A DNA stretch of 64,000 bases from assembly GCF_036014015.1 (NCBI RefSeq), contig NZ_CP107905.1, forward strand, positions 2,728,001-2,792,000, given 5' to 3'. The notes under the pieces were generated by a model. It was not told where the DNA came from. It ran no database searches and saw only the letters and a program-made list of their open reading frames with translations. Position 1 is the stretch's first letter; every line of letters starts with the position of its first letter. Of this stretch, positions 59,144-64,000 are shown piece after piece. The stretch comes from Streptomyces sp. NBC_00457. Its GTDB lineage: Bacteria; Actinomycetota; Actinomycetes; Streptomycetales; Streptomycetaceae. A program made the position numbers and the translations under genes.

Positions 59144-60103
59144 ATGGAGACCGTCCTCTTCCTGACCCGTCGGCTGCTCCAGTCCCTGGCCGTCATCCTG
59201 ATCGTCACGATCGTCGTCTTCTGTCTGCTGCACGCACTGCCCGGGGGTCCCGCACGCGGGATCCTCGGCCCGCAGGCGACGGCCGAGCAGATCGCCGCGT
59301 TCAACCACGAGCAGGGCCTGGACCGCTCGCTGCCCGTCCAGTACGTCTACTACCTGGGCAATCTGCTCCAGGGCGACCTCGGCACCTCGTTCACCCTCAA
59401 CGAAGCGGTCTCCCGGCTGATCGAGCAACGTCTGCCGAAGACCCTGGTGCTGACCGTGCTCTCCGCACTGGTCGGGCTGCTGCTCGCGGTCCCGCTCGGG
59501 ATGTGGCAGGCGGTGCGGCGCAACAAGCCGACGGACTACGTCATCACCACGCTGAGCTTCGTCGCGTACTCGACGCCGGTCTACTTCCTGGGCCTCGTGC
59601 TGATCCTGCTCTTCACCCAGACCTTGCGCTGGTTCCCCTCCCAGGCGCCCCAAGGGGACACGCTGGCCCAGGTGTTCGCGGATCCGGCCGCGCTGGTGCT
59701 TCCGGTGGTCACGGGCGCTGCCTCCATGGTGGCCGTGTTCAGCCGGTACATGCGGGGGGCGACGCTGGAGAACCTCTCCGAGGACTACGTCCGCACCGCG
59801 CGGGCGGGTGGTGCGCGGCAGCGGGCGATCCTCTTCCGGCATGTGCTGCGGAACTCGCTGACGCCGGTGGTGGCGATGCTCGGGTACTACGTGCCGGTGC
59901 TGTTCGGCGGTGCGCTGGTTGTTGAGCAGCTGTTCAACTACCCCGGTATGGGGTTGCTGTTCTGGAGTGCGGCGCAGTCCTCGGACTATCCGGTGCTGTT
60001 GGGGTGCGTTCTTGTCATTTCTGTGGCGACGGTTGTGGGGTCGTTGCTTGCGGATGTCGTTCAGCGGGTTGTGGATCCGCGGGTGAAGGTGGGTGGGGTG
60101 TGA
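59144..60103 (+). CDS. Dipeptide-type ABC transporter permease, DppB class
   Basis: A 319-residue permease of the DppB/OppB class with six membrane segments. The N-terminal LPGGPARGILGPQATAEQIA after helix 1 and the EAA loop LSEDYVRTARAGGARQRAIL are typical. It starts four bases after the binding-protein stop. Its stop overlaps the next start by four bases (GTGA). Confidence 0.93.
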   Translation: METVLFLTRRLLQSLAVILIVTIVVFCLLHALPGGPARGILGPQATAEQIAAFNHEQGLDRSLPVQYVYYLGNLLQGDLGTSFTLNEAVSRLIEQRLPKTLVLTVLSALVGLLLAVPLGMWQAVRRNKPTDYVITTLSFVAYSTPVYFLGLVLILLFTQTLRWFPSQAPQGDTLAQVFADPAALVLPVVTGAASMVAVFSRYMRGATLENLSEDYVRTARAGGARQRAILFRHVLRNSLTPVVAMLGYYVPVLFGGALVVEQLFNYPGMGLLFWSAAQSSDYPVLLGCVLVISVATVVGSLLADVVQRVVDPRVKVGGV

Positions 60104-60987
60104 CGGGTAGTACTGAGACTGCGGGTCGGTGGGGGCTGGTCGCGCAGTTCCCCGCGCCCCTGGGGGGTCGACGCTTCGTTCGTAACAAGCTTGCCGTCGG
60201 GGGACTCATCGTCGTCGTGCTCTTCCTGTTGTTCTGCTTCGTCGGTCCGTTGCTCTACTCCACCGACCAGACCCACACCGACCTCACCCAGGTCAACCTC
60301 CCGCCCAGCGCTGATCATTGGCTCGGCACGGACGCCGTCGGGCACGACGAGCTCGGGCGGCTGATGTACGGCGGGCAGGTGTCGCTGCTCGTGGGGCTGG
60401 CGGCCGGGCTCCTCGCTACCGTGATCGGCACGCTGTGGGGTGCGGTCGCGGGGTATGCGGGCGGCTGGGTGGACGCGGTGATGATGCGGGTCGTGGACGC
60501 GGGGATCGCCATTCCGGCGCTGTTCATCCTGCTGGTGGTCTCGGCGATCACGACGCCGGACACGGTCGGTCTGATCGTCGTGCTCGGTCTGGTGTCCTGG
60601 CTGGTTCCGTCGCGGCTGGTGCGGGCGGAAACGCTCACGCTCAAGAACCGTGACTACGTGCTGACGCTGCGCGCGACCGGCGGTACGCACGGCCGGGCCA
60701 TCGCCCGGCACATCCTGCCGGGCTCCGTGTCGACGATCGTCGTCGCGGCCACGTTCCAGGTCGCCGACGCGATCCTGCTCGTCGCGTATGTGTCGTATCT
60801 CGGCCTGGGCGTCCAGCCGCCGGCGACGGACTGGGGCGGCATGCTGTCGGCCGGTCTGACGGCGGCGTACTCGGACCGCTGGTGGCTGATCGTGCCGCCC
60901 GGCCTCGCGATCATCCTCGTCGTCTGCGCGTTCAACGCGATCGGTGACGGGCTGCGCGACGCCTTCGACGTGAAGGGACGCGGATGA
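60100..60987 (+). CDS. Dipeptide-type ABC transporter permease, DppC class, with repeat-derived N-terminus
   Basis: A 295-residue DppC-class permease with six membrane segments and the EAA loop LKNRDYVLTLRATGGTHGRA. It starts at GTG 60100, coupled to the upstream stop. Residues 7-22, AGRWGLVAQFPAPLGG, are encoded by the 41-base dispersed repeat; normal DppC N-termini have a short polar segment here. The protein then continues with RRFVRNKLAVGGLIVVVLFL, so the frame was kept. It forms the channel with the DppB-class subunit. Confidence 0.92.
   Translation: MTGSTETAGRWGLVAQFPAPLGGRRFVRNKLAVGGLIVVVLFLLFCFVGPLLYSTDQTHTDLTQVNLPPSADHWLGTDAVGHDELGRLMYGGQVSLLVGLAAGLLATVIGTLWGAVAGYAGGWVDAVMMRVVDAGIAIPALFILLVVSAITTPDTVGLIVVLGLVSWLVPSRLVRAETLTLKNRDYVLTLRATGGTHGRAIARHILPGSVSTIVVAATFQVADAILLVAYVSYLGLGVQPPATDWGGMLSAGLTAAYSDRWWLIVPPGLAIILVVCAFNAIGDGLRDAFDVKGRG
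60121..60161 (+). repeat. 41-base dispersed repeat, copy 3, inside the DppC-class permease gene
   Basis: The same element as at 41857 and 48362, here seven codons after the start codon and read in the frame giving GRWGLVAQFPAP. It contributes 41 of about 42 bases of inserted sequence, so the frame is preserved only with the flanking GGG run. Confidence 0.9.
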
Positions 60988-62621
60988 GCGGCATTCTCGA
61001 CATCGAGCATCTGGACGTGACGTTCTCCACCGAGACAGGTGACGTTCCCGCGGTCTGTGACGTATCACTGTGCGTACGGCCGGGTGAGACCCTCGCCCTC
61101 GTCGGGGAGTCCGGTTCCGGCAAGTCGACTGTGGCGCTCGCGGCGATGGGACTCCTGCCGGGCACCGCACGGACATCGGGCCGGGTGACCATCAACGGCA
61201 CGGACGTCGTCAGCGCGTCCGAAGCCGAACTCGCCCGGCTGCGCGGCCGTATCGCGTCCATGGTCTTCCAGGAGCCCGCGACCGCCCTCGACCCCCTGAC
61301 CCGTGTCGGCAGGCAGATAGCGGAAGTCGTACGCAACCACCGTCCCGTCTCCGCGAAGGAGGCAGCCCGCGAGGCGGTCGAGCTGCTGCGTCGGGTCGGC
61401 ATTCCCGAGCCGGAGCGGCGGGCGTCGGCGTTTCCGTTCCAGTTGTCCGGCGGGCAGCGGCAGCGGGTGGTCATCGCCATGGCGATCGCCAATTCGCCGG
61501 ACCTGCTGATCGCGGACGAGCCGACGACCGCGCTGGACGTCACCGTGCAGGCCGAGATCCTCGATCTGCTACGGGAGTTGGCGGCCGACTCGGGTACCGG
61601 CGTGCTGCTGGTCACGCACAACATGGGCGTGGTCGCCGACTTCGCCGACCGGGTCGCCGTGATGCTGCGGGGCGAGATCGTGGAGACGGGGCCGGTGGAG
61701 GACGTACTGCTGCGGCCGACGCACGAGTACACGCGACGGCTGCTGGCGGCGGTGCCGAGGCTGGCGGTGACCGAGCCCGATGAGGTGAAGGCTCCGGTGG
61801 AGGCGGGCGCGGCGGTGGTCGAACTCCGGGACGTGACCGTCGACTTCGGCCGCGGACGTCGTGGCGTACGGGCGCTTGAGGACGTGTCGGTCACGGTCGG
61901 GGCGGGCGAGACGGTGGGGCTGGTCGGCGAGTCGGGGTCCGGGAAGTCGACGGCCGCCCGGGTGGCGCTGGGCCTGGTGCCGCCCACCTCCGGTTCGGTC
62001 GCCCTGTTCGGCACCGACCTGGGCAGGACGAAGGGGCGGGCGCGCCGGGCCCTGTTGTCCGGGATCGGCCTGGTGCTCCAGGACCCCGTGGCCTCACTGG
62101 ACGCCCGGATGAGCGTCGCGGAGTGCGTGGCCGAGCCGCTGCGGGTGCACCGCCGGGGTATGACGGCGGCCGAACGGCGGGCCCGGGTCGCGGACGTACT
62201 CGAACTCGTCCGGCTGCCCAGCAAGTTGATGCAACGGGGTCCGCGGGAGCTGTCCGGCGGGCAGCGGCAGCGGGTGAGTCTCGCCCGGGCCCTGGTGCTG
62301 GAGCCGCGGCTGCTGGTGGCGGACGAGCCGACCAGCGCCCTCGATGTGAGCGTGCAGCGGACGGTGCTCGAGGTGATCGCCGAGTTGCAGGCCGAGTTGG
62401 GGTTCGCCTGTCTGTTCGTGTCGCACGATCTGGCGGTGGTGCAGGAGTTCGCGGGGCGGGTCGTCGTGATGCGGGCGGGGCGGGTGGAGGAGCAGGGGCC
62501 GACCATGTCGACGCTGCTGCGTCCGGAGACCGAGTACACGCGCCGGCTCATCGCGGCTGTCCCCGTGCCGGATCCGGTGCTGCAACGGCAGCGCAGGGCC
62601 GCACTCGGAGCCGGCGCGTGA
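60984..62621 (+). CDS. Fused dipeptide-type ABC ATPase (DppD-DppF in one chain)
   Basis: A 545-residue protein with two complete ATPase domains. The first (1-265) has GESGSGKSTVALAAMGL, LSGGQRQRVVIAMAIA and LLIADEPTTALDV; the second (275-545) has GESGSGKSTAARVALGL, LSGGQRQRVSLARALV and LLVADEPTSALDV. Fused forms replace the usual DppD and DppF pair. ATG at 60984 overlaps the permease stop by four bases. It powers import by the two permeases upstream. Confidence 0.95.
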   Translation: MSGILDIEHLDVTFSTETGDVPAVCDVSLCVRPGETLALVGESGSGKSTVALAAMGLLPGTARTSGRVTINGTDVVSASEAELARLRGRIASMVFQEPATALDPLTRVGRQIAEVVRNHRPVSAKEAAREAVELLRRVGIPEPERRASAFPFQLSGGQRQRVVIAMAIANSPDLLIADEPTTALDVTVQAEILDLLRELAADSGTGVLLVTHNMGVVADFADRVAVMLRGEIVETGPVEDVLLRPTHEYTRRLLAAVPRLAVTEPDEVKAPVEAGAAVVELRDVTVDFGRGRRGVRALEDVSVTVGAGETVGLVGESGSGKSTAARVALGLVPPTSGSVALFGTDLGRTKGRARRALLSGIGLVLQDPVASLDARMSVAECVAEPLRVHRRGMTAAERRARVADVLELVRLPSKLMQRGPRELSGGQRQRVSLARALVLEPRLLVADEPTSALDVSVQRTVLEVIAELQAELGFACLFVSHDLAVVQEFAGRVVVMRAGRVEEQGPTMSTLLRPETEYTRRLIAAVPVPDPVLQRQRRAALGAGA

Positions 62622-63523
62622 CGGCGGTCGCCGGCATCGACATCGGCGGGACGACCACCCAGGTGGTGCTGTGCGCACCGGACCTCGGCGTCCTCGACCG
62701 TCTCGGGGTGCCGACGCCCGCGGCCGAGGGCGGTACGGCGATGATCGGCGCCGCGCTCGACGCGCTACGGCGGCTGCTCGACCGTACGCCCGCGAAGTTG
62801 CTCGGCGTCGGAGTCGGCGCCGCGGGTGTCGTGGACGCGCGGGCCGGGCGGATCCTCGTCGCGAGCGATTCCTTCCGGGGCTGGGCGGGTTTCGCGGTGA
62901 CGGCGGCGGTCGAGCGGGCGCTGGGTGTCCCGGCGTTCCTCGACAACGACGTCAACGCCTTCCTGCGCGGGGAGGTCGCGAAGGGCGCGGCCATGGGCGG
63001 GACCCATGTCCTCGGGATGACCCTCGGCACCGGGGTCGGCGGGGCGCTGTGGCTGGACGGTGCGCTGTACGACGGCCCGCGCGGCGCGGCCGGCGAGATC
63101 GGCCACGTTCCCGGCTTCGGCGACCTGCCGTGCACCTGCGGTGGCCGGGGTCACCTGGAGACCGTGGCCTCGGGCCGGGCGATCGCCGCTCGCTACGGCG
63201 CCCGCACGGCCCGCGAGGTGGCCCAGGCCGCCCACCGGGGCGACCCCGACGCGCTCGCCGCATACGAGACGGCCGGTACGGCGGTGGCCCGGGCGCTGCT
63301 GATCACCGCGGGCCTGCTGGACGTCACCACCTGCGTGATCGGCGGCGGAGTCGCCCGCACCTGGCCCCTCCTCGACCCGCCCATCCGCACCGCCCTCGCC
63401 GCCGAACCCCCCGTCAGCGGCCACCCGCTCCACGTCCTGCCCGCCCGCCTGGGCGAGGACGCGGCAGCGATCGGCGCGGCGGCCCGGGCGGGAGCGGAAC
63501 TGGGGGTGGGCACGCCGGTGTAG
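62618..63523 (+). CDS. ROK-family sugar kinase
   Basis: A 301-residue ROK kinase. The ATP-binding motif GIDIGGTTTQVVL (residues 5-17), the catalytic Asp in FLDNDVNAF and GTGVGGALWLDG are present. The zinc cluster reads GHVPGFGDLPCTCGGRGHLE, with the usual third Cys replaced by His. GTG at 62618 overlaps the ATPase stop (GTGA). It phosphorylates a hexose or amino sugar; the linked ROK repressor would sense the sugar or product. It closes the operon before a terminator. Confidence 0.92.
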   Translation: MTAVAGIDIGGTTTQVVLCAPDLGVLDRLGVPTPAAEGGTAMIGAALDALRRLLDRTPAKLLGVGVGAAGVVDARAGRILVASDSFRGWAGFAVTAAVERALGVPAFLDNDVNAFLRGEVAKGAAMGGTHVLGMTLGTGVGGALWLDGALYDGPRGAAGEIGHVPGFGDLPCTCGGRGHLETVASGRAIAARYGARTAREVAQAAHRGDPDALAAYETAGTAVARALLITAGLLDVTTCVIGGGVARTWPLLDPPIRTALAAEPPVSGHPLHVLPARLGEDAAAIGAAARAGAELGVGTPV

Positions 63524-63533
63524 GCCAACCACA

Positions 63534-63566
63534 ACGCGGGTGCCCCTCGGACAGGAACACCCGCGT
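63534..63566. terminator. Hairpin between the convergent ROK kinase and binding-protein genes
   Basis: ACGCGGGTG (63534-63542) pairs with CACCCGCGT (63558-63566), a perfect 9-base stem with a 15-base loop, located ten bases after the kinase stop and fifteen after the convergent gene's stop. Confidence 0.7.
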
Positions 63567-63581
63567 GATGGGTCAACCGGG

Positions 63582-64000
63582 TCAGCTCAGGCCGGCCGTC
63601 TTCAGCCAGGTCTTGGCGACGTCCAGCGGGTCCTTGTTCTCGAGCTGGACCTGGGAGTCCAACTCCAGCAGGGTCTTGGTGTCCAGCTTGGCGGAGACCG
63701 CGTTGAGGGCGGCGACGCCCTCCTCGGAGAGGCCGGACTTGTAGACGAGCGGCGTCACGTTGGCGAAGCCGAAGAGGTTCTTCGGGTCCTGGAGGACGAC
63801 GAACTTCTCCTTGGTGATGTTCGGGTCGGTGGTGAAGATGTCCGCGGCCTGCACGGTGTTCTTCTTCAGCGCCGCCGTGGTCAGCGGGCCGCCCGCGTCG
63901 AGCGCCTTGAAGGACTTGAACTCCAGACCGTATACGTCCTTCAGGCCGAGCAGGCCCTGCTGGCGGGTCTGGAACTCGGGCGAGCCGCCGATGACCATCT
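63582..64000 (-). CDS. Osmoprotectant/glycine-betaine-type substrate-binding protein, C-terminal part
   Basis: About 139 residues from the C-terminus are visible; the gene continues past the right edge. The sequence resembles OpuAC/OsmX/ProX-type binding proteins: MVIGGSPEFQTRQQGLLGLK, then VQAADIFTTDPNITKEKFVV and LEDSQ-like QVQLENKDPLDVAKTWLKTAG at the end. Such proteins deliver betaine, choline or ergothioneine-type solutes to an ABC importer. The stop is TGA at 63584-63582. Neighbouring permease and ATPase genes would be expected upstream, beyond the window. Confidence 0.85.
   Translation of the reverse strand, partial: MVIGGSPEFQTRQQGLLGLKDVYGLEFKSFKALDAGGPLTTAALKKNTVQAADIFTTDPNITKEKFVVLQDPKNLFGFANVTPLVYKSGLSEEGVAALNAVSAKLDTKTLLELDSQVQLENKDPLDVAKTWLKTAGLS

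Overview
The window is about 72% G+C, uses third-position G/C almost throughout, and carries Streptomyces hallmarks: a two-domain geosmin synthase (geoA), a CprB-type gamma-butyrolactone receptor homologue, a conservon (cvnABCD), SSI-type inhibitor, DUF6230/DUF6114 genes, many TTG/GTG starts and GTGA/ATGA gene overlaps. The organism is almost certainly a Streptomyces, and the region reads as ordinary chromosome rather than a mobile island: no transposase, integrase, tRNA, rRNA or CRISPR array was seen. Functional names come from sequence features and recalled families; no database search was possible.

Layout. 1-5.1 kb: the tail of an MMPL exporter, a leaderless macrolide-type glycosyltransferase with an operator-like inverted repeat inside its promoter, and a three-gene sugar ABC importer. 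5.3-14.6 kb: single genes (a phosphotransferase, a low-GC membrane protein, LysR/EamA pair, YbaK-type deacylase, DEDDh exonuclease, SAV2148-type HEPN protein) and a two-gene operon for an exported protein and a copper amine oxidase whose TPQ motif is altered. 14.8-25.7 kb: trehalose/glycogen genes glgX, treY and treZ, split by two M14 carboxypeptidase paralogues, an SSI-like inhibitor translationally coupled to one of them, and an FHA protein. 25.7-31.9 kb: a probable pseudokinase, an M24 peptidase, a PDZ protein, a LysR regulator, an odd class I amidotransferase and an unknown protein. 32-42.7 kb: geoA, a Tat-exported EEP-fold hydrolase, an NMT1-type ABC importer operon that encloses a benzoylformate-decarboxylase-like enzyme, an ARMT1-type phosphatase, and cprB with its own ARE-like operator. 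43-49.3 kb: secreted and envelope functions (S8 protease with P domain, membrane-anchored AA10 LPMO, DUF6230/DUF6114 pair, a methyltransferase). 49.5-54.5 kb: an orphan sugar-binding lipoprotein followed by a complete conservon whose CvnA lacks the H-box histidine. 54.4-63.5 kb: a divergent unit of M81 peptidase + ROK repressor against a dipeptide-type ABC importer + ROK sugar kinase, which I consider the best candidate for an undescribed catabolic system. The right edge holds the end of an OpuAC/ProX-type binding protein.

A 41-base dispersed repeat occurs three times. In two copies it is part of a reading frame: it supplies the C-terminus of the DUF6114 protein and the N-terminus of a DppC-type permease, read in two different frames. 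A related composite repeat fills the treY-M14 gap. Together with the coupled and overlapping genes these are the most unusual structural features.
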